From contig OU612065.1 in NCBI GenBank assembly GCA_914767715.1, forward strand, positions 2,048,001-2,112,000: 64,000 nt of DNA, in the 5' to 3' direction. A program made the position numbers and the translations under genes. Under the pieces are notes generated by a model that was given only the letters and a program-made list of their open reading frames with translations, was not told the origin of the DNA and made no database searches. Position 1 is the first letter of the stretch, and each line of letters opens with the position of its first letter. The DNA comes from Membranipora membranacea (lineage: Eukaryota > Bryozoa > Gymnolaemata > Cheilostomatida > Membraniporidae). This document shows positions 24,108 to 35,500 of the stretch, one piece after another.

Positions 24108-26569
24108 TTAAGTGAGTCGATTTCGATCGGTAATTTTCCGCTCAAGTATTCTCTTTGATGGCACCAGCTATGTTGAATGGAGGCTGGTCATATTAGTGTT
24201 TATTATGTTATGTTATGTTATGTTATATATGTTGTGCAATCATAAACACTTAAATATATAAACCTATAAAGAATATTAATGTATAAAATATGTTTTGATT
24301 GTTTTGAAGGGTGTGATGAACATGATGTCTAAGAGGGATCAAGTTACTTAAATGAGGATATAATTAATTGGCGATATATTTATCATAGCTAACACTGGAG
24401 TGAAGTGATTTTACTTACCTACTTAGTATATACATCTCTACCTGAAGACCACTAGAAAAGTGAGTGATTTAAAATTCCCAAGTAGTGTGTTTGATTGTCT
24501 GCTTTGTCACAGAATCTCTGATATAATTAGCTTCCATTGGGAGATTACTTTCTTTGCCTTTAAGATCTGGTCCTTTCTATGCTTTGGCATTATTTGTTAT
24601 CATGACTTGCAACTTTTGTGCAAATAATATTTCTATCTTTGTGAGAGGACATTCAATTTGGTCATCACAGACAATTCGTTGCATAGTCATCATGAGTTGG
24701 CTGCTAGGTGGTCTTTCAATTAGAATAAGCAGCGCTTTATATGCCAAATCATAGCTATCACTTTACTCAGAATCTTTGCTATTCTGGTCTTTCATTTACT
24801 AATATTCGTTCCTAGCGTGTTTTCTCCAACGAAAATCCCAACAAGCTGTATGCGATTCAGCAACTCAGTGCGGAATGATCAGAAAGTGATAAATGCATTA
24901 TAATTATCAGAAACCCTTTATGTGTGCATATCATCGAATCTTTAGATTTGTTCATTGTAAAAAAACAATTGTAAGGGCTAGTATCTGTATGGCAACTTCT
25001 CAACGGCTTAACTTATGATACAAATGCAGTATTACATGTAAATCACATTGATTAGTGGGTAAAATAGTGGATCATCTATGTTGAGTGATTGTTGAGCATT
25101 GATGGAGCAATGTTTAAGCCCCTAACTTCTCTTCCATTAAATTTTTCATCAAACGCCACAATCAAATCCGCGGAAATGTTCTCTTGGTGTCTTTAACATG
25201 TTGTTGAACCTGTTTTCTATTTTTGGAGTGAGAGAAGTGCATGTTTTGAAACAAATAAAGCTAGTATAACCACAAAAAATCCAAATATCTCATGCTATTA
25301 GGACATAATCTATGATCGCTTTGGTCAAAATCTAGATAATCTGAAGTTGTTCATTGTTGCTGACAACAACTTTGAATGAGCTTTCTGAATTTCTGAACTG
25401 TCGTGTGAAAATGTTGTCCAAAACTAGTAATTGCGACAACCAAAATCTGTAAAATTATTGATGGAAGTGACAGTATATGTAAAAATTGGTATAATACTTT
25501 GGACGTTTCAGTTTCTGCATCGTTGATATTGCACATGCACGAGGGGTCAGAAATGGCCCTATTATCATTGCAAAAATCAATTATAAGCCTTGAATACGGG
25601 AGGCCTAAAAACAAGTTTTGCAAAAATATCACTCTTCAAGATAGTTCCACTTCTCCTGTATATGGTGAAAGCATTAACTCATCGACTACCTCAAAAACAA
25701 GGAGAAAGGGCTCAATTTAAAAATGTCACTTTTGGCCCCAAATTGAGCTTTCAGAGGTCACTAGGACTCAAAGTCAAATATTTGGGAGGTTTCAACTGTG
25801 AAATCAACAATTAGACATAATCACCAATACAATATTAAAATGTTTTAAAAAGCGATATACCAAAGGTTTCAAATTGGAAAAGCCACTTCTTTGGCATGTC
25901 ATTGCAGAGGTTGTATAGTTTGCACTCTCAAATTTGTTAATTGTGATAAATTAATACCCCAAGATTGATGTTAACTGTTTTTCGTTCCATTCCGTGTATT
26001 CTATCAAGTTAAAAAACAGCATGGCAGAATGGGCAAACGCCACAATTTCTAGAGTCTTGAGTTTACCCTTCGAGCATGTGCAACTGGCCTAGATATCATC
26101 TTACTTCCTTTTCCTGTTAGCCTGTTAGTCTGAGATTCAAACATAATGTATAAAACAAGCTACGCACGATACACACGATGTCAAAACTGCTGATTACCAC
26201 AGCTCTAATATGATCTAATTATTTTCATGGCATTTTGTGACAAATAAGACACCAAAATACCTATCGTTATATATTTTTATTGATAGGCTTATTATTAGCA
26301 AATGTGTTTTTCATGCTATGGCTTAGCATTTTTGCTAAGTGGAAGAAAAGGTGCCCGAAACCTTCGATTACCTTTAAAAATAATTTTATCTGATTAGTTG
26401 CTGTTTAAGAAGGACATGTTGAACAGTTTGAAGTGTAAATGTATTCTTAATTCTACTTGGCTTATAAGACAAAAAATGGCAAATTCATTTGAACAATGAA
26501 TGACGATCGATATGTGACATATATCAGTTTGACTGGTGATAGTTATGTGGATATATATTATGTACATCT
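24108..26569. other. intergenic between TIR element and GST gene 4
   Basis: A short ATGTT pentamer run lies near 24200-24228. The rest is AT-rich with scattered short frames (for example 25499-25814) that match no family I know. Confidence 0.5.
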
Positions 26570-28934
26570 CTAGTGTGAAGTAACAGGGCGAGTTTCTATC
26601 CATGCTTTGATGTTTGGTAGTTCTCTGACTCTGTTGACAAGATCTGAGACAGCCTTATTAGCTTTGAGCACTTCTTCTAGTGGTCCGGAAAGTTGTTCAC
26701 AAAATGACGCTATAGTTATATCTGCCAATGACACCTGTAGATGAGAATCACTCAGTTATTCCCTCATTGACTCAATAAATGTGGCTAGAATTACTATATA
26801 TGGCTTTGCCTAATGGAGTTAAACCTTGCAATCAGATAGTTTTAGAGTTGAAGACATTATATGACACAAAATATAATTCTACAGACATAAAAGCCATCAA
26901 TGGTTTATTTATTATTATTCTTCCCTTCTCTCACAGCGGCCACAATAATACAAATAAAGAGAATAAACAAAGAATAAATTCTACTTATTAGCTCGATCTT
27001 GAAAGTTTGGCCTGTCAATCAAGTTTCCTTGGCAAATTTTTCGCCACCGTGTCAAGACTTAGAAATCTTATTCACTATGTTTCCATGTGAGTTTTGAGTT
27101 TTAACTGAGGCTGATTAGCCTTAGCTTCGAGCTATGGAACTGCCTTCGAGATCGGCCTGAGCTCCAAGGTTCAGCTCGCACATATCGGCTCACACTACCG
27201 CAAGCTCGCATCAAAGACTCTGGTGCGGGAGGCCGGGGTTCAAATCCTGGCGGTGGCAGATTTTTTTGATGTTTTTTTTTCTCAGCTCTAACATGGGAAT
27301 GGGAGCCAAGAGGTGACAACTCAGCTCGATCTAGGCCGATCTCGAAACTCGCATGGAAACATATTGATTGCTGTCATTCTAATGAGTGAGTTTACATGTT
27401 TAGCTCTCCGACTGGATAGATAACTATAATACTGAGAGCAAGACTCTTAGTAGATTGAATCATGCTTACTCACCTTGTCTCCGACGAGCCATTTGTTACC
27501 ACCTTCTAGTTGTTTGGCGAGCACACTGATGTGTTTTGGTAATGTTTTTTCTCTGTACTCCTTCATGAGTTGATCTCGTTTCACCTCGTCTTCACAGAAT
27601 ACTACTTTGATAAAAGCCTCCATGGAGTCGCCCATCACATCATATAGACTGCGCACAGTGGCCTCCTCTATATTACTGCTGCCGGCCAGTCCTAATAAAT
27701 GGGATTGATAGGTCGACACCCATACAACAATACAAAATTTTCATATTATATTTCAATTAATCAAACACTAATTCAAGTTTTAAAAAGAGGGGGCCCAAGA
27801 GAGACACCCAACTTAGCAAGTAAGGAGTTTGCTGCTCATTTCTCAAAAGGATAAAACTCTGCGTCAATTGCCGCCCTGCTTGGTGTCTGAGCTCTCCGAA
27901 GGCTGAAAGTGACAATGTTACTGTGGCCTTACTGTGTATTGTTTTGTGTGATTTGACTCTCAGTGATCAGATTGACTTGGTATCAGGATTCCTGATGTTA
28001 TCATCTAACCCAAAATATGGAAATTTAATCCGCGGCTATTTCATCTTACCAAACTCTTTTGCTAAGAACATGGATACGGCTCCTGAACCTCCGATCTTAG
28101 CATTGTCCACCTCAAGATATGGAGCAGTTCCTGTCGGTGAACCTGTAGCAATAATCTAACATAATCAAGCAGGTATGATGGATATGATGTCATTTATCAT
28201 TATTCTATAATTGGTTTTGTATGTATGCAGAAGTGTGTGCGTGAGTGTATGCATTTAAAAATAGGTATGTATGACTGCAAGTGCATGTTTGTGGAACTAA
28301 ACTATCAAGCCTTCATTTCAATGTATGACTGATAATGTAATGCAACAAACACACACACACTTGCAGCGGTCTGAGCACATAGACTAGTATGGATATTGGT
28401 GCGCTAAGATCCCATCAGGATGCCTATTTGACAACCACTTGATTCCACGTGGACATCCGGTGGATGCCGATTAGGCGTACGGATGGGTTCTTAACACAGA
28501 GTTTGATTCAATGTGAAATGGATAGCCAATTAGCACTTCCGGATGGGTATTTGTCAAAAGCAGATGGCCATTTTACAGAGATATGGGAGAGCCGATGGGA
28601 GCAGCTTCTAACAGGCTGGAACTGAGTTTTCTGGCTTAGTCTGGAAAGGGGAGTCGTGTATTGACATATTTCAGGACGAAATATCTTTGACAATATAGAT
28701 TTACATATATGCATGAAACATCTGTATTTTAATGAATAACGTATAATGTATATGTTATATCATACCTCAGCGATGTAAGCTTTACATGAATATGACCTTA
28801 CCTGGTTTTAACTTCGCCCATTGTTCCATGTCTACTCTCGTATCTTCATATTCGACTCCGGCCTGGGCAAAGACCCATCTTGATATTTCAGCCCGACCCC
28901 TTGTATTGAAATAGACAAGCTTATATGATGGCAT
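26570..28934 (-). CDS. glutathione S-transferase, sigma class (cluster gene 4)
   Basis: Four exons in order: 28802-28934, 28050-28142, 27474-27691 and 26570-26734, giving 202 residues. The third exon is continuous where the other cluster genes have two exons, so intron 3 has been lost (or gained before the others split). The N-terminus reads [20 protein letters not shown] with the likely catalytic Tyr8. APYLEVDN follows, then Gly63-Ser64 in place of Gln-Ser. The C-terminal part has [25 protein letters not shown] and [12 protein letters not shown]. The last intron houses a tRNA-like MITE. A nearly identical copy of exon 2 lies about 2 kb upstream of the start. Confidence 0.95.
27076..27363. 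mobile_element. 288-bp MITE with tRNA-like core, in GST gene 4 intron
   Basis: The 23-base terminal inverted repeats start TATGTTTCCATGYGAGTTT (27076-27098 and 27341-27363) and differ at two positions. The interior has AGCTCGCATCAAAGACTCT, then GTGCGGGAGGCCGGGGTTCA, then AATCCTGGCGGTGGCA. The GGTTCAAATCC block is a polymerase III B-box, and the stretch resembles the 3' half of a tRNA. The ends read as TA-flanked, which would suit a Tc1/mariner-type insertion; this is an inference. Confidence 0.65.
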
Positions 28935-29207
28935 TGTTATACTATTCAGTGGTGTGATAAACAGATGTCTGAGAGCAGATGTAGTTTGTTTGCTGAGAGT
29001 GTTTGATGCCCTTACTTATATCAAGAAGTAACTCCTAGTACTGTTACACCTGCTACATAAGTACAAGCCGTGTAGTTCTCTTTGCAGCAAATGATGCGGA
29101 ACACAGTGATATTGTGGATGTCGGCACACTTTTCAACCTGATCAAAATCTATATCTTAGCCTAATTGTTATTGAAAATAATAAGGGGTTGTCATCAAACC
29201 GTCCCTT
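28935..29207. promoter_or_regulatory. 5' flank of GST gene 4
   Basis: Upstream of the ATG on the minus strand. It should hold the promoter by position only; no defined motif was recognised. Confidence 0.3.
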
Positions 29208-29300
29208 AGTTTAAGTGCTTAAACTTTGCCGGGGATAGCTATCAAGTTTGATAATGAAATGCTACTACCAGCTATCCCTGCTCAGTTTGAGCGCAAACTT
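29208..29300. mobile_element. MITE family 'TTTAAGCGCT', copy upstream of GST gene 4
   Basis: It begins AGTTTAAGTGCTTAAACTTT, then GCCGGGGATAGCT. It ends with the mirror AGCTATCCCTGCTCAGTTTG, then AGCGCAAACTT. It is about 93 bp, shorter in the centre than the copy at 59473-59605. Confidence 0.65.
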
Positions 29301-29585
29301 AATACAAACTGAACTGAGGCCTCTTTTACTCTAAATTTTTTAATCGTTATTAATCTGTGTTTATCTCTTTTTATAAAGGAGATACAGCCACATAACAGCT
29401 ATAGCTGAATTATATTTGTCTGTGCCAATTGTTCTCGTCATTGCATTATTAGAGGCAACTGATTGGTATGCTGTCACTGGGATCAAGGAGTTAGAGACTC
29501 TAGCTTCTTGTTGGGATTAACAGTGGATTATCTCTGGTTTAGATAAGTTTACCAACAGGCAACAGCCCCCTTGATAAGTGCCTAC

Positions 29586-29606
29586 CAAGGAGTAAAAGAC
29601 TCCTTG
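29586..29606. repeat. 21-bp palindrome with 7-bp target duplication
   Basis: Arms CAAGGAGT and ACTCCTTG around AAAAG. TGCCTAC precedes (29579-29585) and follows (29607-29613). Its termini match those of the palindrome at 42719-42760. Confidence 0.72.
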
Positions 29607-29943
29607 TGCCTACTATGAGAAAGATCTTATCAAACAAATTCCTGTAGGTTTTTAATCCTAGCTGTTTTAGAAATGGTGTCTATTTTTGACCAGCACTGAT
29701 TTTTGTTTATAAACAAGGAGTAACATAAATAAATAATCTAATCCTGAATAATCAACACTTCATGGGGGTTCAGTAATATTGAGAAAGTTTTTGTTTCTGT
29801 GGGTAAAATGAAATAAAAACGAATCAAAATCGAATTATTGGTTGCCGAGATATTCACAGGTAATTTTTTGGAAAAAGTTGGTAAGATCATTGTGAACAGT
29901 ATGATCGATAACATGGCCAATAACGGGACATCTGTCAGATAAG

Positions 29944-30318
29944 ATGGCCTCATGCGAAATGCGCATGGTCCGGTACTGTCTAGGGATCAGCCTGGAGGAA
30001 CATAGGAGGAACGAAGATATTTTACAAGAAGCAAAAGTGGTGCAAATTAAAGACCTGATGAGAAAAAAGAGAATGCAGTGGTTTGGACATGTTCAAAGAC
30101 GAGATAGTCAGGAAGACATCAGAAAAGCATGTGAGATGGAGATAGATGGCAATAGACCTAGAGGCCGCCCTAAGCAGAGATGGAGTGATACAATAAATGC
30201 GGACCTCAGATGGCTGGATCTTGATAGCAGCGATGTGGAAGACCAGAGCAGATGGAGAAGTCTGGTTGAGCTTGGTATCAAGCAAAAACCCGCCATCCGT
30301 ACAGGACAAAGGCGGTGA
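29944..30318 (+). mobile_element. LINE C, C-terminal fragment of a reverse transcriptase ORF
   Basis: One frame of 124 codons to TGA. The pattern RYCLGISLEEHRRNEDILQE, then MQWFGHVQRRDS, then NRPRGRPKQRWSDTINADL is typical of the C-terminal end of non-LTR retrotransposon polyproteins (WFGHV...RRPRGRPKxRW). No palm domain is present, so the copy is strongly 5' truncated. There is no sign that it belongs to a host gene. Confidence 0.65.
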
Positions 30319-30836
30319 AAGGTGAGAAAGGTGAGAAAGTATGATTGATATTGGTATATTTTGTAAAACTTTATATTTCTGATGATGGTGCAATCCTGTT
30401 TATCCTGACAAGCCGTCTATCATAATGGTATGCCACTTGGCAAAGGGAACTCTAAGTGGGGAAAAATCATTTTGCCATAGGATTTTAAGATCACAGCTCG
30501 TCTCATGACAAATCAAAAAAATGTACATTTGATCTTGTGGTATGTCAATGTTACGATAAATGAACTTTCATCACATTCATGCAATACCATGTGAAATTAG
30601 TCACTGAATTTGAGATTATTGTAATGTTTTGATTGAAATATGTTTTTCCTCTCACTTTGGTTGATCAATGACATTAATGAATTATCGTCTAAGTGCTCAT
30701 AGTCTACCCGCTTGTTGGTAGTGGTATGCTATTATCCATCACATCCCAATCTCATTGCTGATTGGAATGTCACTACCAGGAACCCGACATAATTTGAGCT
30801 ATTATGTAATTTATTATTTTGGCAAGTTATGTAAAT

Positions 30837-31150
30837 AATCGGGCCAATGCGATATTGTGTGCCAAATAAAAAGTGAATAATAATATATACTTTTATTGGC
30901 TTCCTGATGTTATCATCTAACCCAAAATATGGAAATTTAATCCGCGGCTATTCCATCTTACCAAACTCTTTTGCTAAGAACACGGATATGGCTCCTGAAC
31001 CTCCTATCTTAGCATTGTCCACCTCAAGATATGGAGCAGTTCCTGTCGGTGAACCTGTAGCAATAATCCAACATAATCATCCAAGTATAATCCGACCAAT
31101 GCGATATTGTGTGCCAAATAAAAAGTGACTAATAATATATACTTTTATTA
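30837..31150. repeat. pair of ~60-bp direct repeats flanking the orphan GST exon
   Basis: Direct copies at about 30837-30898 and 31088-31150 share CCAATGCGATATTGTGTGCC, then AAATAAAAAGTGA, then TAATAATATATACTTTTATT. They bracket the duplicated exon block. No such repeats flank the original exon at 28050-28142. Confidence 0.75.
30962..31054 (-). pseudogene. orphan duplicated exon 2 of GST gene 4
   Basis: The block 30901-31079 matches 27989-28167 over 179 bases with five differences (about 97%), without gaps. It contains the complete 93-base exon with both splice sites (CTACAG acceptor and GTAAG donor on the minus strand) and an open frame reading [18 protein letters not shown]. Two residues differ from the functional exon (Val to Ile, Met to Val). 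It lies upstream of exon 1 of the gene, so it cannot replace exon 2 in a normal transcript. No other GST exon is nearby. It is best described as a recent stray duplicate. Confidence 0.85.
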
Positions 31151-31185
31151 GCAACCAAAGTCATCTCATTGGAAATGTTTTGCAC

Positions 31186-32215
31186 TCAGTGCCAGGAAAA
31201 AAATTTGAAACAAAAAAAGAAACAGATAGGAATTAATAGGCTATCATCGATGATGTTTGTCAACCAGTTGATAATAAAATAGTATATATGTATATATAGT
31301 AATGTTCTGAATGAGCTTAACTTCTCTTTAGATCCCAAATGTAATTGTAAAGAATTGTGTGTAACAGAAACTTTGTATCTTAGATTGTCAGTATGATATA
31401 AAAGTAAATGTTTATCACGAAAGTTGAATTTGGTAGTGTTTTCAAATCCTCTATAGATAAATGGTGGTGTCAAAAATTGTTTATCTTATGCGCAAAAAGT
31501 GAAGTGAAATATCAAACAAGCTTAGGAAGAGGTAGAAGTTGTAATGATTGTGTAATGGATTCGATTGGAATGAGATAATACGCAATGTATTGTACATTGA
31601 CGATAATGCGTAAAGCCCGTTTTTGCAACTAAAATAATCTATTGAGGGTATTACTACAAGACAAGTTGCCAATGATATGGATCCCATATATAAGGTGACA
31701 ATAGATAAACTGAAAGTATAATGTGCGGGCACTTGCTATGTCCAAGAAGTATCCCAAATGTTGGAGTAGGTAAACATTCCGTTGTACCTTTTTATATACA
31801 TATTCTAGGTGATCTTGCCATGAAAGCGAGTCATTCAACACAAAACCAGGAAGCTTTGTAGTTCTCTGTCTGTGTAGTTTTGTATGACCTATGTACAGTC
31901 ACAGGTCATAAAGGGGATAGGAAATATTAAGTAATATGTAATGAGATTTCTGAACATTTATAACCATCCTGTTACGATCGCACCAATTCGTAATAATATT
32001 TAAATCTACAGAGGCCTTCTTTTTTAGTTCTTGAATGATGATGAGGCAGTGATTGCGGAGCGTTTCCTTGAAGGTCTATCCCTAGAGTGATTTTCAGCAT
32101 GTGAGATTGACAGGCGCATTCTTTAGAAATTGATATATCTAGATTATATATATTTAGCCATGCAGTACATTCTTGTGTCTTTGACCTATCCATGTTTACA
32201 GTGCCGAAAAAGTTT
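31186..32215 (-). mobile_element. LINE D, degraded reverse transcriptase remnant
   Basis: Minus-strand pieces in shifting frames. The best block is near 31640-31860: GFVLNDSLSWQDHLEYVYKK, then ASARTLYFQFIYCHLIYGI, which matches the thumb region of CR1/Jockey-like reverse transcriptases. Downstream frames hold RALRIIVN-like and C-terminal HxxRHK-like remnants. The catalytic YADD region was not found. Several frameshifts and stops show it is dead. Confidence 0.55.
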
Positions 32216-32582
32216 GTATTGCATGTAACTAGAAATCATGTCAAAGAATCACAACACTGCCTGGACTGATATTTTACTGGAATTTCACGCCATTATCTCT
32301 TATCTAAGCTGTTGATCTCACAGCACACAATGAGAAAAAGGCGTATACTCTGAATACTGCTGGATATTGATGCTAGTTAGCTTGACCCTCAAACTCCTTG
32401 GCTTGATTGAGCTTATTACATGCGATAGCTTCAGTTTTAATTAGTAATGTAATCGTATGACCAGCCGAAAGAAAACATGAATACAAATCATCAAAAATTA
32501 ATAAAGCACATCTAACACCAACCAGTGCTGTCCGATATGATTTTGGTCATTTTACTGGTCGTGAATAGTTGCAACAGCAACC

Positions 32583-35500
32583 ATGCTGCCGGAATTCAAA
32601 TCGCTAGTGTTGCTCCTATTTGCGATAAAATTTGTGAATCTTCTCACTACGACAGGTTAGTCTCATAGGTGTCCATCTGGTGACAAGCTTACCAAGCTGG
32701 CAAGCTTGCTGTGATTCTATGTGTGAATACAACTAGCAGTGATTTACATACTGTTATCTCGCATGAATTTTGTAAATATTTCTCCAATTTCTTTTTGCCA
32801 GGAGGAAGCAATGTAGGTAGAGAGTTTATTGTTGTGTTTATGGAGAACCAGATAGAGGCACAGTACTTTAAGGGACACAGCCTACAACTGTTCGTCTCTT
32901 TAGTTAGCCAGGATAGTGTGAATAGTCAGGTGAATGTATCCTACCCACAAGATGTCGGTGGTGGTCATCTCACCATGACATATACAGCGATAAGAGATCA
33001 GACACTTATCATCAATCTCCCTTATTACCTGAGAGTCAGTGGTTCAACCATCTCCAACAAAGTTATCCATATGATATGCGAAGGTATGACAGTGTGTTAT
33101 ATATCACATTTAACCTTGCTACCCGGCTTTATATTTGTTGAGTCGATGATGAGATATAACTAGCCTTAGTGTTTGTAAGTGATTTGTATATGTAGATGGG
33201 GTTTATCCATTGCACTTCTTCACAAATGTCTCCTGCCATAAATTATATGGTGTCAATATACATATGGATGGCAATTGAAAGTGACAAAAAGTTTTTCTTC
33301 AGATGATGTTGTAGTGAGCGGTATGAATCATGAGTTTCACTCCAATGATGGATTTCTGGCCTTGCCTGTGACTGGCCTCGGGCTACAGTATTATGCTGTG
33401 GCATATTCTCCTCCTACTATCGGTACTCAACTCTCCATCGCTGCTGTATATAACCAAACTAAGGTCTCTGTCAAACTAGCTAATAATCCTACTGTCAGTG
33501 TGGAATTCCCCCTAGGACGCCTTAGGAGGGGAGGAGAAAGTTTAACTGTGACACTAAACAGTATGGAGACTCTGCAGGTCAGTGATAAAATATAAGGAAC
33601 ATCCAATTTGACCAGCATTTCATTCATCTAAGAGAATCTTCAGTATGCCCTTCAGTCCTTCGCCTCTTCAACATATTTGTCAGGATCCTTATTTTCTTTT
33701 TGTTCATGAAAATTCAAACAATGATTAAAGAATCCATTCTACCTCCATCTTCAACTCAAATTAACGGACATAGTAATCTAAATTGACAGCTTCAGAGTGT
33801 TGGTGACCTATCAGGCACAGAGATAACAACAGATAGATATGTGGCTGTATTCAGTGGTAATGTGAGGACGAGAGTGGGTACAGGGCAAAGTCGCGATCAT
33901 ACAGTAGAGCAACTGACGCCTACAGTAACATGGGGACACAACTATACACTGACTCCAGTACCTCTCAGATCAGCTGGTGATAGGTAATGTGACTCTTCTT
34001 TACTGCTATTGGTGTTCAGATTGCAGACAAACACGTACAGTATCTGAGCATAATAAGTGAAGGTTATTATAACTTAGTCCTTATTTTTTAGCTATATATT
34101 CATCAGTAGTTCAACTTTAATCAACATGCTCTGATGCTATTCAATTTTGCTCAATTTGAGGAAGGGTGTCCCAAACCTTCAAGAAGTTTAATTGAATGAA
34201 TTCTGACTTTGATATTACAGATTTAGAATTGTAGCCAGTAGTAATATGACCGAAATCAGCATCAATGGAACAATCAACCGGACACTGAACAGTGGGAGTT
34301 TATTTGAAGGTGAGAATGAGATTTTTACACAAACTTCTGGAATATTCTACAGCTTATGTTGAGTTGGACTGGTTCATACCAATCAATATATGCCCATCTT
34401 GAGATCATATCATAAAATATTTATTTCCTACGGTTCAATGATATGTTTACTTTACGATATATTTTTATATATCATTGTAAATATCAAGATGTATTTTACA
34501 TAATATATTCTTTGGTGGTTATAAGACTGATAATGAGAGTATACCTAAATCCTTTTTTGCCTTCTTTACAAGAAAATATGTAGATACTGAGGGTACTAAC
34601 ACCCATGTTCTTGACGCCGTTTGTATGCTGATTGTAGTTGTGTTACAGAGTCCTGTTCATCTGACATCCACTCGACCAGTAATGGTTGTACAGATAATTC
34701 AGAGTCAGACTGATAGCTCACAGCCTGCTGATCCTAGTATGATGATTATACCTGCAGCTGAGCAGTTCATGTCTTACTATAATCTCATCGTACCCATGGT
34801 AAGGAGTTCTTATATAGAACTACCTGACTTAACTGGCTCTCCCAGTGAATCTATTCATGATTATAAATCTCGATTCGGTCATAGGCTCTCAAATTATTGT
34901 ATCATATCACTCTTCTTTTTATCTGTAAACATGACCACTGAATACAATGAGACTGACATTATGTTATGGCTTACCCCTCACAGTAACAGTGGCATATTAT
35001 TGATATTAATGATAGTACTGTTACATTTAAGATGAACTATACTGACATCACATACGATAACTATCTCATAGTGGTCTGCCCATCTCAGGCTATGTATAGC
35101 GTCATTATCAATGAGAAGAACTTTATCCCTCACTCTTACTGGAAAAGCATACCAGGTAATGACGATAATTTATGTGTAAAGTGGTGTAGCTATTAACTGG
35201 GAAAAAGCAAATTAGTTAACATTATCTAAAATAAAAAATACTGCAAAAATCTAATGCTCACCGTGTGAATTTCATTTCTGAGATGACGAAGTTGCAGACT
35301 TAACAATTATACTAATTTCCAAAACGATAAACACTGCTCATTTTGTGATCTCCAATAATTAGACTTTTCACTAGGAGTTGTTTCCACATCAGAAAAAAGA
35401 AGGCAATTCGTTAGAAGACCAATTTATTTTGTCTTGACGTAGTTTTCACACCTTTTGTAATATATAGGGACAAACCTGGTGACCAGCTATGCTGTGGTTT

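Noticed and set aside
25499-25814. Pair of overlapping 73-74-codon plus-strand frames
   Set aside because: No splice context, no known motif, and a competing open frame on the other strand.
27187-27260. Functional tRNA gene
   Set aside because: Only a 3'-half and B-box resemblance exists. No complete cloverleaf with acceptor pairing was found, and it is enclosed by MITE ends.
30022-30393. 123-codon minus-strand frame
   Set aside because: It is the antisense shadow of the LINE C C-terminal frame.
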